Source: Bacteroidales bacterium (lineage in GTDB: Bacteria; Bacteroidota; Bacteroidia; Bacteroidales; CAIWKO01). From it: DNA of 39,848 bases. Positions within the stretch are counted from its first letter, which is position 1, and every line of letters begins with the position of its first letter. Of the stretch, positions 24,872 to 33,077 are shown piece by piece. The stretch is from assembly GCA_023228145.1 (NCBI GenBank), contig JALOBU010000028.1:1-39848 (forward strand), read 5' to 3'. The translations under genes were made by a program, and so were the position numbers. The notes below the pieces were generated by a model. The model had not been told where the DNA came from. It searched no databases and saw nothing but the letters and a program-made list of their open reading frames with translations.

Positions 24872-26884
24872 ATGTCGGAACACGAACAAACTACAAAGAG
24901 TTTACCTGAAAATGCATACCGCGAGCTAAAGCCCGGTGAGGAATATCAACCAGTTATGTCACCGAAAATGAATTTTCCTGAAGTAACGTGGTGGTCCATA
25001 TTTATGGGTTTACTGATGGCTGTGATTTTTTCGGCTGCTGCCGCTTATTCGGGATTAAAGATAGGACAGGTTTTTGAAGCTGCGATTCCCATCTCCATAA
25101 TTGCTGTGGGAGCCTCTGCTGCTGCCAGGCGGAAGGATGCGCTCGGACAAAACGTGATTATTCAGTCCATAGGGGCCAGCTCCGGCGTTATTGTTGCAGG
25201 CGCTGTGTTTACCATACCCGGACTATATATTCTTCAAGCCAAATACCCCGACATACAAGTTAATTTCTGGCAGATATTTTTCTCATCACTCCTTGGAGGC
25301 TTCTTGGGAATTCTTTTCCTCATTCCGTTCCGCAAATATTTTGTGAAAGACATGCACGGGAAACTCCCTTTTCCAGAAGCCACAGCTACTACTGAAATAC
25401 TGATGACAGGCGAAAAAGGCGGCACACAGGCAAAACTGCTCATCGTCAGCGGGCTTATCGGCGGTATTTTTGATTTTTGTTTTGCAGCATTACGCTTGTG
25501 GAGTGAAGAAATCACCACCCGTATCATTCCCATTGGCGAAACACTGGCTACAAAAGCTAAAATGGTTCTTAAATTCAATGTTAGCGCCCTTATATTCAGC
25601 TTTGGCTATCTTATCGGCTTGCGTTTTGCATTAATAATTACCATGGGTTCTATCTTATCATGGTTTGTGTTAATTCCGCTCGTCAATGAAATAGGGGCAT
25701 TGATTGCCCAGTCCGGAGGCGGTATTAATCCTTTTGAGGCTTTGAGCGCCGAAGATATTTTTAAAGCATACGTCCGCCCCATTGGCATTGGGGGCATTGC
25801 CATGGCAGGAATAATCGGAATCATCAAGTCATCGGGGGTAATTGGGAGCGCATTTAAACTGGCATTCGGCATCGGAAAAAAGACACATACGGAAGTTAAA
25901 GTGGAGCGTACACAGAAAGACCTGAAAATGTCGTTTGTGATGCTCATTATTTTTCTCACGCTTATTGCAGTATTTGTTTTCCTTTTGTTAGGTGTTCAGG
26001 TAACTTTGGTTCAGGCAATAGTGGCCTTGCTGACAGTGTTAATAATTTCATTTTTATTTACAACGGTAGCGGCAAACGCTATCGCTATTGTGGGAACTAA
26101 CCCTGTTTCAGGTATGACACTTATGACTCTTATTCTTTCTTCTGTTGTGTTGGTTTCTGTTGGCCTTAAAGGATGGCAGGGAATGGTCAGCTCTCTGATA
26201 ATAGGAGGCATAGTGTGTACGGCCTTATCCATGGCAGGCGGCTTTATCACAGACCTGAAAGTTGGTTACTGGCTGGGAACCACACCTGCAAAGCAACAGA
26301 CTTACAAATTTCTTGGAACACTGCTTTCTGCAGCAACAGTGGGTATTGTTATTTTTATACTTAATGATGCTTACGGATTTGTTGAAACCGACAGACATCA
26401 TAACCCTATGGTGGCTCCTCAGGCCAACGCCATGGCAGCCATCATTGAACCGCTGATGTCCGGCTCGGGTGTGAGTTGGGTGCTGTTAGGTATTGGGGCC
26501 ATTATTTCACTCATTGTAAACTGGCTGAAAATATCTCCTCTGGCATTTGCTCTGGGAATGTTCATCCCGCTGCCACTCAACACGCCCCTAGTTGTTGGAG
26601 GTTTGCTGAATCATTGGTTTAAAAAATCCACTAAAGATGAAAAACTTGCTAATGCCCGCATACAGAGAGGGATTCTGATTTCTTCAGGTTTTATTGCCGG
26701 AGCAGCCATATTTGGTGTTATCGGAGCCCTTATCATTTTCTTCACAAACAATCCGGATGCGGTAAACCTGAAAGTATGGGCAGATGATACCGGCACAGGA
26801 GCTCAAGTTACTGCATTGATTGCATTCCTTGCACTGATCGCCTATTTTGTGTGGGAATCATTCAGGGCTAAAAAGGAAGATTGA
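24872..26884 (+). CDS. OPT-family oligopeptide transporter
   Basis: A 670-residue membrane protein with about 14-16 hydrophobic segments. Features of the bacterial OPT family: VTWWSIFMGLLMAVIFSAAAAYSGLKIGQ, then KLPFPEATATTEILMTGE, AIVGTNPVSGMTLMTL, QANAMAAIIEPLMSG and FALGMFIPLPLNTPLVVGG. OPT proteins take up short peptides, or in other branches metal-siderophore complexes, using the proton gradient at the inner membrane. A peptidase T gene lies 0.5 kb downstream, which fits peptide use, although a GxxExxY gene intervenes. It is one of the few genes here with a strong ribosome-binding site. Confidence 0.93.
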   Translation: MSEHEQTTKSLPENAYRELKPGEEYQPVMSPKMNFPEVTWWSIFMGLLMAVIFSAAAAYSGLKIGQVFEAAIPISIIAVGASAAARRKDALGQNVIIQSIGASSGVIVAGAVFTIPGLYILQAKYPDIQVNFWQIFFSSLLGGFLGILFLIPFRKYFVKDMHGKLPFPEATATTEILMTGEKGGTQAKLLIVSGLIGGIFDFCFAALRLWSEEITTRIIPIGETLATKAKMVLKFNVSALIFSFGYLIGLRFALIITMGSILSWFVLIPLVNEIGALIAQSGGGINPFEALSAEDIFKAYVRPIGIGGIAMAGIIGIIKSSGVIGSAFKLAFGIGKKTHTEVKVERTQKDLKMSFVMLIIFLTLIAVFVFLLLGVQVTLVQAIVALLTVLIISFLFTTVAANAIAIVGTNPVSGMTLMTLILSSVVLVSVGLKGWQGMVSSLIIGGIVCTALSMAGGFITDLKVGYWLGTTPAKQQTYKFLGTLLSAATVGIVIFILNDAYGFVETDRHHNPMVAPQANAMAAIIEPLMSGSGVSWVLLGIGAIISLIVNWLKISPLAFALGMFIPLPLNTPLVVGGLLNHWFKKSTKDEKLANARIQRGILISSGFIAGAAIFGVIGALIIFFTNNPDAVNLKVWADDTGTGAQVTALIAFLALIAYFVWESFRAKKED

Positions 26885-26899
26885 AACTAACTTTTTTAT

Positions 26900-27370
26900 A
26901 CCACAGAGAGCACAGAGTTTAAATAGAGTTACACAGAGGGATATGGAAGACAATAAGGTTACTGAAAAGATATTGAACTGCGCCTTTAAAGTTCATACTA
27001 ATTTAGGCCCAGGATTATTGGAGTCTTCTTACAAAGAATGTTTATTTTATGAAATAAAAAAAGCAGGTTTACTTGTAGAAAAAGAAAAGCCACTCCCGTT
27101 GATTTACGAAGAAGTATTTCTAGAATGTGGTTATAGAGTTGATTTACTTGTAGAAAATAAAGTGGTTGTTGAAATTAAATCAGTTGAACAACTAAATGAT
27201 GTCCATACGGCACAAGTACTCACATATTTAAAACTTTCTGAATGCCGGATTGGTTTATTATTTAATTTTAACGTAGTAAAACTAAAAGACGGAATTAAAA
27301 GGTTAATCCATGGATATTAAACACTGTTCCCTTTGTGGCCCGCCGCGGCGGACTCTGTTTCCTCTGTGGT
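26900..27370. mobile_element. Inverted-repeat-bounded GxxExxY unit
   Basis: A 19-nt sequence, ACCACAGAGAGCACAGAGT (26900-26918), and its inverted counterpart, ACTCTGTTTCCTCTGTGGT (27352-27370), match at 16 of 19 positions and enclose a single small gene. Degenerate inner copies lie at 26929-26941 (TACACAGAGGG-like) and 27321-27338 (CTGTTCCCTTTGTGG-like). A 12-bp palindrome CCGCCGCGGCGG (27340-27351) abuts the right repeat. The structure resembles a small non-autonomous insertion. No transposase is present, and mobility is inferred. Confidence 0.55.
26943..27320 (+). CDS. GxxExxY protein (PDDEXK_3 family)
   Basis: A 125-residue protein. The ATG at 26943 is preferred over an in-frame upstream start inside the OPT gene because the family homology begins at once (ITEKI-like: VTEKILNCAFKVHTNLG). 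It contains GLLESSYKECL (the GxxExxY motif), then YRVDLLVENKVVVEIKS, giving the D...ExK residues of a PD-(D/E)XK nuclease-like core. Then come HTAQVLTYLKL and GLLFNFNV. The biological role of the family is not established. Copies are scattered through many genomes and are often embedded in CACAGAGG-type inverted repeats, exactly as seen here. Confidence 0.92.
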   Translation: MEDNKVTEKILNCAFKVHTNLGPGLLESSYKECLFYEIKKAGLLVEKEKPLPLIYEEVFLECGYRVDLLVENKVVVEIKSVEQLNDVHTAQVLTYLKLSECRIGLLFNFNVVKLKDGIKRLIHGY

Positions 27371-27403
27371 TAAAAAAATTTTGGATAATAAAACAAATAA
27401 ATT

Positions 27404-28639
27404 ATGAAAGAAAAAGTATTAGAACGGTTTTTAAAATACATAAAAATCGATACTCAGTCTGATGAAAATTCACAAACAACACCCAGCACACAAAAGCAAT
27501 TTGACCTTGCCCATGTGCTAAAAAAAGAATTGGAAGACCTTGGTTTGAAGGATATTTCCCTGGATGAGAAATGCTACCTGATGGCAACACTTCCGGCAAA
27601 TACGGATAAAAAAATTCCCTCCATCGGGTTCATTGCCCACATGGACACCAGCCCCGATATGCCAGGCAAGGTTGACAAACCGAATTTCGTGTATGATTAC
27701 AAAGGAGATGATATTGTCATCCATAAAGAAAAAAAACTGGTGCTCAGCACTCAGGAGTTTCCGGAATTAAATGAATACATTGGGAAAACCCTGATAACGA
27801 CCGATGGCACAACACTACTTGGCGCTGATGACAAAGCGGGCATTGCAGAGATTATGACGGCGGTGGAATATCTTGTCAAAAACCCGCAAATCAAGCACGG
27901 CACTATTAAAGTCGGCTTCACTCCTGATGAAGAGATTGGCCGCGGTGTTGACCACTTTGACGTGAAAAAATTCAATGCTGACTTTGCTTATACTCTTGAT
28001 GGAGGAGGCATAGGAGAACTGGAATATGAAAATTTCAACGCTGCCGGAGCTAAAGTTTTTGTCCAGGGACGTAACATACATCCGGGTTATGCCAAGGATA
28101 AAATGATCAATGCCATGCTGGTAGCCATGGAGTTTAATGCCATGCTGCCACCTAACCAGAGGCCGGAACACACACAGGATTACGACGGGTTTTTTCATAT
28201 AGTGAAAATGGAAGGCACCGTGGAAAATGCCATGCTGCAATACATCATCCGCGACCATGATAAAACAAAGTTCGAGAACAAGAAAAGGTTCTTCACAGAT
28301 TGTGTTGAGTTTATGAAAACCCGTTACGGGGCTGATGTTCTGAGACTAGAAATGAAAGACCAGTATTTCAATATGAAAGAACAGGTGCTGCCCGTTTTTC
28401 ATGTGGTGGAAACTGCAAAAAAAGCAATGGAAGAATTGGAAATTATCCCTAAAGTAGTTCCTATCCGTGGCGGTACCGATGGCGCACGCCTTTCATACAT
28501 GGGATTACCCTGCCCTAATATTTTTGCCGGCGGACATAACTTCCACGGAAAATTTGAATATGTCGCTGTGGAATCCATGGTGAAAGCTACAGAAGTGATT
28601 CTGAAAATCGTTGAATTGTATTCAAAAAATAAGGCATAA
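27404..28639 (+). CDS. pepT: Peptidase T (tripeptide aminopeptidase)
   Basis: A 411-residue M20-family di-zinc aminopeptidase of normal length that removes the N-terminal residue from tripeptides in the cytoplasm. Metal and catalytic motifs are complete: GFIAHMDTSPD (H79 ligand, D81), LLGADDKAGIAEI (bridging D142), FTPDEEIGRG (E176 catalytic, E177 ligand), TLDGGGIGELE (D199 ligand) and the C-terminal FAGGHNFHGKFE histidine. The bacterial exopeptidase dimerisation domain lies between about 210 and 320 (FVQGRNIHPGYAKDKMINA). It is separated from the OPT gene by the GxxExxY unit, which may have split an OPT-pepT neighbourhood. Confidence 0.96.
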   Translation: MKEKVLERFLKYIKIDTQSDENSQTTPSTQKQFDLAHVLKKELEDLGLKDISLDEKCYLMATLPANTDKKIPSIGFIAHMDTSPDMPGKVDKPNFVYDYKGDDIVIHKEKKLVLSTQEFPELNEYIGKTLITTDGTTLLGADDKAGIAEIMTAVEYLVKNPQIKHGTIKVGFTPDEEIGRGVDHFDVKKFNADFAYTLDGGGIGELEYENFNAAGAKVFVQGRNIHPGYAKDKMINAMLVAMEFNAMLPPNQRPEHTQDYDGFFHIVKMEGTVENAMLQYIIRDHDKTKFENKKRFFTDCVEFMKTRYGADVLRLEMKDQYFNMKEQVLPVFHVVETAKKAMEELEIIPKVVPIRGGTDGARLSYMGLPCPNIFAGGHNFHGKFEYVAVESMVKATEVILKIVELYSKNKA

Positions 28640-28708
28640 ATGTAGGATTTTTATTTTTTTCAACACTATCTTAAAGACAAAGACAGATTTAATAAATAAT
28701 ATTGACTT

Positions 28709-28716
28709 TAACTTTG
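28709..28716 (+). promoter_or_regulatory. Putative -7 box of the three-gene MBL operon
   Basis: TAACTTTG fits TAnnTTTG in the very AT-rich 196-bp spacer ahead of the operon, about 120 bp before the first ATG. A second, one-mismatch box (TATTATTG, 28808-28815) is closer. Neither has a clear -33 element. Confidence 0.35.
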
Positions 28717-28835
28717 AAATTTGGTAATAATTCTGACATTCAGCTATTTAAAAGATGAATAGTAATTTTAATTTATTAAAAAGAAAATATAATTAAGAAA
28801 AATACGCTATTATTGTACAATAAAACCGATTTTTT

Positions 28836-29495
28836 ATGCTAAAAGATTATTTACAAGTAAATTCGTTAAGCATAGTATTTATTGGCGACTTTAATCCTGT
28901 AATTATTCAGCCATTTTGGTTGGCAAATAAAAAACTAATAAAAGAACAGGAGGCGGTAGATACAGATGTGGAATTAATACATAATGAACTTGTTAAATTT
29001 GACCTTGGATGGGCAAGTACAGAGATTACAAAGAAGAGGTTTGAAGTTAGGACAGCGAAGGAACCATATTTTGAACCATTAAGGGATTTGGTAATCAGCA
29101 TTTTTACTATTTTACCTGAAACACCTATTGAAGCGATGGGAATAAATCATATTATGCATTTTGCCTTACCGGATAAAGATAAATTTTATGAATTTGGAAA
29201 TAAACTTGCTCCATTAAATAATTGGGAAGATGTGATTAATAACCCTCGAGTTTTATCTTTTGAAGTACATGAAAAAGAAAGAAAAGATGGGTTGCCTGGT
29301 TTTGTCCGAATTAAAGTTCGACCATCTGATCAAAACATTCAATACGGAGTTTCAATAAATATTAATGACCATTATGCATTAAGTCCTGGTGAAAATGGTC
29401 GAAATGGAGAAATGATGAAATGTTTAAAAGATAATTGGGCTAACTCTTATACGAGAGCTGATGAAATTATTGAAAAACTATGGGAAAAAATATAA
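28836..29495 (+). CDS. Conserved hypothetical protein, first gene of three-gene MBL operon
   Basis: A 219-residue soluble protein for which I have no family name. It opens LSIVFIGDFNPVIIQPFWLA, continues LGWASTEITKKRFEV and YFEPLRDLVISIF, and then has EAMGINHIMHFAL, FYEFGNKLAPLNNW and NINDHYAL. I recall hypothetical proteins of this shape ('GDFNP...PxWL', 'AxGIN') in diverse bacteria, which suggests a genuine conserved family, but no function is known to me. No membrane segment, signal peptide or obvious catalytic motif is present. Base composition is clearly AT-richer than pepT upstream. The next gene starts 5 bp later, or overlaps by 16 bp if its upstream ATG is used. Confidence 0.75.
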   Translation: MLKDYLQVNSLSIVFIGDFNPVIIQPFWLANKKLIKEQEAVDTDVELIHNELVKFDLGWASTEITKKRFEVRTAKEPYFEPLRDLVISIFTILPETPIEAMGINHIMHFALPDKDKFYEFGNKLAPLNNWEDVINNPRVLSFEVHEKERKDGLPGFVRIKVRPSDQNIQYGVSININDHYALSPGENGRNGEMMKCLKDNWANSYTRADEIIEKLWEKI

Positions 29496-29500
29496 AAATT

Positions 29501-30073
29501 ATGGAAAACGATACAGATATTAAATGTAATTGGATATTAGATGAAAAATTAACTGAAATTTCTTTTAATCTAGACAATAAAGTTAATATTCTTAGTAATA
29601 TTGAAAATGAGATATCAATTAAAGCAAAAGAGATTGATAATGTTTATAGTATATCTGAAAATGAAATAAAAAGAGATTTTAATATAAATACTCTGCCGTT
29701 ATATTTTCCTCAAAAAATAAGTGCAAAGAGAATTTCTTCTTCTTTGAATCATACCCAGAATACCCAGCGATGGGTAGGATATATTATTGAAATAAATGAA
29801 AGAAAATTCAAAGCAAAATTAGAGGATATAACTGCTCCAGGAACATTTGAGATTGGCACTTTTGACATTCATGATAAAGATTTAATTGATGAAAAAGAAA
29901 TGATTCAAATAGGTGCTGTTTTTTATTTAAGTGTGGGATATGATGTTTCAAGAGGAACATTTGCAAAGCAGAAACTAATTCGATTTCAAAGGTTGACGAA
30001 ATTGACAGAAAGTGATTTTAATAATGCAATTGATAGAGCTGACAGAATCGCATCCAGCTTGAATTGGGAATAA
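29501..30073 (+). CDS. Hypothetical protein with C-terminal beta-rich domain, second gene of operon
   Basis: A 190-residue protein. ATG at 29501 is preferred; an ATG at 29480 would overlap the previous gene by 16 bp and add seven residues. The N-terminal half (1-80) is AT-biased and poorly conserved-looking. The C-terminal part (about 90-170) contains WVGYIIEINERKFKAKLEDI, then GTFEIGTFDI, IGAVFYLSVGY and KLIRFQRL. It reads as a compact all-beta (OB/SH3-like) module seen in other bacterial hypothetical proteins. The last 20 residues are helical. No enzymatic residues are apparent. Its stop codon directly abuts the ATG of the MBL gene. Confidence 0.75.
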   Translation: MENDTDIKCNWILDEKLTEISFNLDNKVNILSNIENEISIKAKEIDNVYSISENEIKRDFNINTLPLYFPQKISAKRISSSLNHTQNTQRWVGYIIEINERKFKAKLEDITAPGTFEIGTFDIHDKDLIDEKEMIQIGAVFYLSVGYDVSRGTFAKQKLIRFQRLTKLTESDFNNAIDRADRIASSLNWE

Positions 30074-31168
30074 ATGAATTTTATTAAGCCTGATAATTTA
30101 ATTGGCGAAATAACCATAATTGGTACTGGGGGAGGGTATGGTGAAAGTTGTGTTATTCATTTGGGTAATCAGAAATGGGTAGTCGTTGATTCTTGTATTG
30201 ATCCAAATAACCACAAATCTTTACCACTTCAATACTTAGAAAGCATTAATGTGAATACAAATAAAGATGTAATTCTCATTGTTTGTACACACTGGGATGA
30301 TGACCATATTTTAGGAATTTCTCAACTATTGGAAAATTGTGCTACATCTGATTTTTCATTTGCAAAAGCTAATGATAAAGTTAAGTTTTTAAGAATGGTA
30401 TCATTGGATTATTTAAAAATATTAAAAGACGCTACTTCATCAAGCACTAAAGAGTTTAATAAATGTATTGAAATAATAGAAGATCGTAAATCGAAACTTA
30501 AACTTTCATATCCAGATAGAATATTAGCAACAGTTTCAGTTAACGATTTTGTTAACCAAGTTATTTCTCTTTCACCATCTGATACAGCAATTCAACAATT
30601 TGATTTAGAAATATCAAATTTGATTACAGAATATGGTCAATCTAATCGACATATTGTTCAACTTTCACCAAATTTTAATAGCGTTGCGTTATTTGTAAAG
30701 CTTGGTAGTCACAGAGCAATACTTGGCGCTGATCTTGAAGTGTCGGCCACAAACAGTAAAATAGGGTGGGATGATATTTTGAATAATAGTCAATCAGTTG
30801 ATAAAAAAGCGGCTTTTTTTAAAATACCTCATCATGGCTCTCAAAATGCATATCACGAAAAATTATGGGATGATATGTTGTCTAATTCCACAAAATCTGG
30901 CCTAACCCCTTGGAATAGGGGTCAAAAGTTACCGACATTAAAAATGCAAGAAATTTATAAAAATAAATCTGACGAACTTTTTATTACTTCAAATTTCAGC
31001 AAAGGAAATCCAAAAAAGAGGGATAAAGCAACTCTAAAAATGATGCGTGATTTAAATATTGAACTTGAGGAAGTCCCTTATAAGCATGGTATTATTCGAG
31101 CAAGAGTTAATATGGCAAATGACACCAATTGGCAAATTGAGATTTTTGGAACAGCAACTAAACTTTGA
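30074..31168 (+). CDS. Soluble ComEC/Rec2-like MBL-fold hydrolase, third gene of operon
   Basis: A 364-residue protein with the MBL metal motif THWDDDH (H73, D75, D77, H78). The second histidine of the canonical HxHxDH is replaced by Asp, as in the ComEC/Rec2 branch. Other landmarks are the upstream WVVVDSC strand, SVALFVKLGSHRAILGADLE (D220) and the late KIPHHGSQNAYH (H253, H254). ComEC proper has a membrane channel domain; none is present here, so this is a stand-alone nuclease- or phosphodiesterase-type hydrolase candidate. The immediate abutment to the previous gene (TAA then ATG, no spacer) implies coupled expression. It would be the likely catalytic effector of the operon. Confidence 0.85.
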   Translation: MNFIKPDNLIGEITIIGTGGGYGESCVIHLGNQKWVVVDSCIDPNNHKSLPLQYLESINVNTNKDVILIVCTHWDDDHILGISQLLENCATSDFSFAKANDKVKFLRMVSLDYLKILKDATSSSTKEFNKCIEIIEDRKSKLKLSYPDRILATVSVNDFVNQVISLSPSDTAIQQFDLEISNLITEYGQSNRHIVQLSPNFNSVALFVKLGSHRAILGADLEVSATNSKIGWDDILNNSQSVDKKAAFFKIPHHGSQNAYHEKLWDDMLSNSTKSGLTPWNRGQKLPTLKMQEIYKNKSDELFITSNFSKGNPKKRDKATLKMMRDLNIELEEVPYKHGIIRARVNMANDTNWQIEIFGTATKL

Positions 31169-31257
31169 GGCATTATTTTTTTTATGATTTTATTATATAA
31201 TGTTAGGCGATATTATGTGATTTTTTTTCGCTGTATTTATTTTGTTAATTAACCAAG

Positions 31258-32373
31258 ATGCACAACAGTAAAGGTCAATGTGCTTCATTCGTTTTTTTAC
31301 AAATAATGCTGATTAACCTGGCTTTTACGTTTGCATCAGCATGTTATTCACAAACACTAACCGACACTTTACCACATAGCAAAAATGCTGTTCTTGAAGT
31401 ATTTACTGCCGTCAGATGCTCTTTCTGCCCGGCAGGACACAGGCTTCTGGATAGCATTATCGGGGAAAATCCCGGAAGAATTATTCCCGTGTCTATGCAT
31501 CCATACACTGTGGGCAGTTCTTTAACGACGCCTTACAGTGGCAGCCCCGACCTGCGAAGGATTTATATTGATGCGTTTTTTACCATACCTTTTGTTCATG
31601 AGTCTATGCGTTTTTTCCCCGGCGCTTTTATCAACCGCCGTACATGGCAACCTGCAATACGTGAACAATCCACTGATAAATGGCGGCAATTTACCGATAC
31701 CATATTAAATGAAAGTTCTCCACTTAATATTGGCATCGGGGCAGTGTATAATCCGGCATCTTCGCTCCTGAGCATTGACGTTGAAGTGTACTTTACCGAT
31801 ACGGTAAATGAAACATGTACTTTATATGTAATGCTGACAGAAGATAGCATTGTTGCCGAACAAAAAAACGGAGGCGTAAATTATATTCACAATCATGTGT
31901 TTCGTGAAGCGCTTACGGCACAATGGGGAGACACCTTATGCACACAGGCAAATAAAGATTCGTTGTTTTTAAAAAATTTTGTTTTTGATAATTCAACAAG
32001 TCAGTACCTGATTCAGAATTCGAATATTGTTGCTTACCTGAGAAATGCTGCTAATGAAAAAATAATCACCGGAGCAATAATTACCGCCAATAATATCATT
32101 GTCTCAGCAAATAAAACAGATATTAAACAAAGAATATTGTTGTATCCAAATCCATCGAAGAACCATGTTTTTGTTGATTTACAATGTGAAGGCAGTCAGG
32201 CAGAAAGCCAGGATGTAAAAATATACGATATCACAGGCAAGTTGTGTTTATCCCAAAGATTTGCAGCAAAAGAGTTGATATTTATTGACTTGCATGAATT
32301 GAAACAAGGACTTTACCTTGTTAAAGTAAATACAGGGAATAATGTTTATTTCAGTAAACTTGTAAAAGATTAG
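31258..32373 (+). CDS. Omp28-like thioredoxin-fold protein with T9SS sorting domain
   Basis: A 371-residue exported protein with a signal peptide (LQIMLINLAFTFASACYS). The body resembles the Bacteroidetes Omp28 family: VLEVFTAVRCSFCPAGHRLLDSI, in which C54 and C57 form a thioredoxin-like CSFC pair, then VSMHPYTVGSSL and FFPGAFINRRTW, with INIGIG/IDVEVYF-type strands further on. The C-terminus has YPNPSKNHVFVDL, VKIYDITGKLCL and GLYLVKVNTGN, a T9SS type A sorting domain. It probably acts as a surface or secreted thiol-disulfide protein; redox activity is inferred from the CxxC only. Its stop overlaps the stop of the convergent DUF218 gene by 4 bp. Confidence 0.88.
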   Translation: MHNSKGQCASFVFLQIMLINLAFTFASACYSQTLTDTLPHSKNAVLEVFTAVRCSFCPAGHRLLDSIIGENPGRIIPVSMHPYTVGSSLTTPYSGSPDLRRIYIDAFFTIPFVHESMRFFPGAFINRRTWQPAIREQSTDKWRQFTDTILNESSPLNIGIGAVYNPASSLLSIDVEVYFTDTVNETCTLYVMLTEDSIVAEQKNGGVNYIHNHVFREALTAQWGDTLCTQANKDSLFLKNFVFDNSTSQYLIQNSNIVAYLRNAANEKIITGAIITANNIIVSANKTDIKQRILLYPNPSKNHVFVDLQCEGSQAESQDVKIYDITGKLCLSQRFAAKELIFIDLHELKQGLYLVKVNTGNNVYFSKLVKD

Positions 32374-33077
32374 TTATTGGTTTCTATCTGATTTTTTTTG
32401 TGAATGTTTTTTCCCAGAGTACCATTAAATCTCTTTTGAAACCTTTCGCGCTCTCTTAATGGAACAAAGTTTTGTGCCAGCGCACTTACTGTATAAATTT
32501 GAGGGTCAAACATTTCTGAATCTATTTCTCTTAGATAATTATAAACCATTGGTATCAAAGCAATTTCAGCGCTGACTTTTTGCTTAATAAAACGCCTCAA
32601 TGCCTTGCTTTGTATGGGGTCGGAGGCAAATGCAATTTTCGCAAAGCCCATTTCACGGGCTTTTTTATAAGAAAAAAATATGTTTTCGGTGCTATGCTCT
32701 GCGTCATCCTCTGTAAAGATATTTGTTTCAGGAATACCTATTGCTTTTGCATACAGCGCCATAATTTTACCTTCAAACCAGGGTGTATGAACCGCACTGC
32801 CAGAGAACATTATATTTTTTACCATCCCTTTATCGAAAAGGTATTTTGCCCAGTACACCCTGCCTTTCATGATAAAATTCCATTGTTTTCCATCATATGG
32901 AATGCCGGGGACTATAAGGATATCATATTTTTGTTTTTGTGCCCTAACAAAATATTTTCTCCGGGTGCAAGGCATAAACGATAACCCCAGTAAAATAAAT
33001 GCAAAATCAAGCAGGTGCAGCCGTAGTTTAAAAATATCCGAATTTATCTTAGGAGCGGGTTTATCTTCCTTCTTCAT
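32370..33077 (-). CDS. YdcF/SanA-like DUF218 protein
   Basis: A 235-residue protein with one membrane segment near the N-terminus (about 21-37, LLDFAFILLGLSFMP). The DUF218 domain follows: DILIVPGIPYDG, then RVYWAKYLFDKGMVKNIMFSGS, AIGIPETNIFTEDDAEHSTENI and IAFASDPIQSKALRRF. These are the acidic and glycine-rich motifs of the YdcF/ElyC/SanA group, whose members influence envelope integrity in enterobacteria; the biochemical activity is poorly defined. It overlaps the upstream ICMT-like gene by 17 bp (co-transcribed) and the convergent Omp28-like gene by 4 bp. Confidence 0.88.
   Translation of the reverse strand: MKKEDKPAPKINSDIFKLRLHLLDFAFILLGLSFMPCTRRKYFVRAQKQKYDILIVPGIPYDGKQWNFIMKGRVYWAKYLFDKGMVKNIMFSGSAVHTPWFEGKIMALYAKAIGIPETNIFTEDDAEHSTENIFFSYKKAREMGFAKIAFASDPIQSKALRRFIKQKVSAEIALIPMVYNYLREIDSEMFDPQIYTVSALAQNFVPLRERERFQKRFNGTLGKNIHKKNQIETNN

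Noticed and set aside
30074..31168. Reading the third operon gene as the DNA-uptake protein ComEC
   Set aside because: Only the MBL domain is present; there is no OB-fold plus multi-pass membrane domain needed for the channel.
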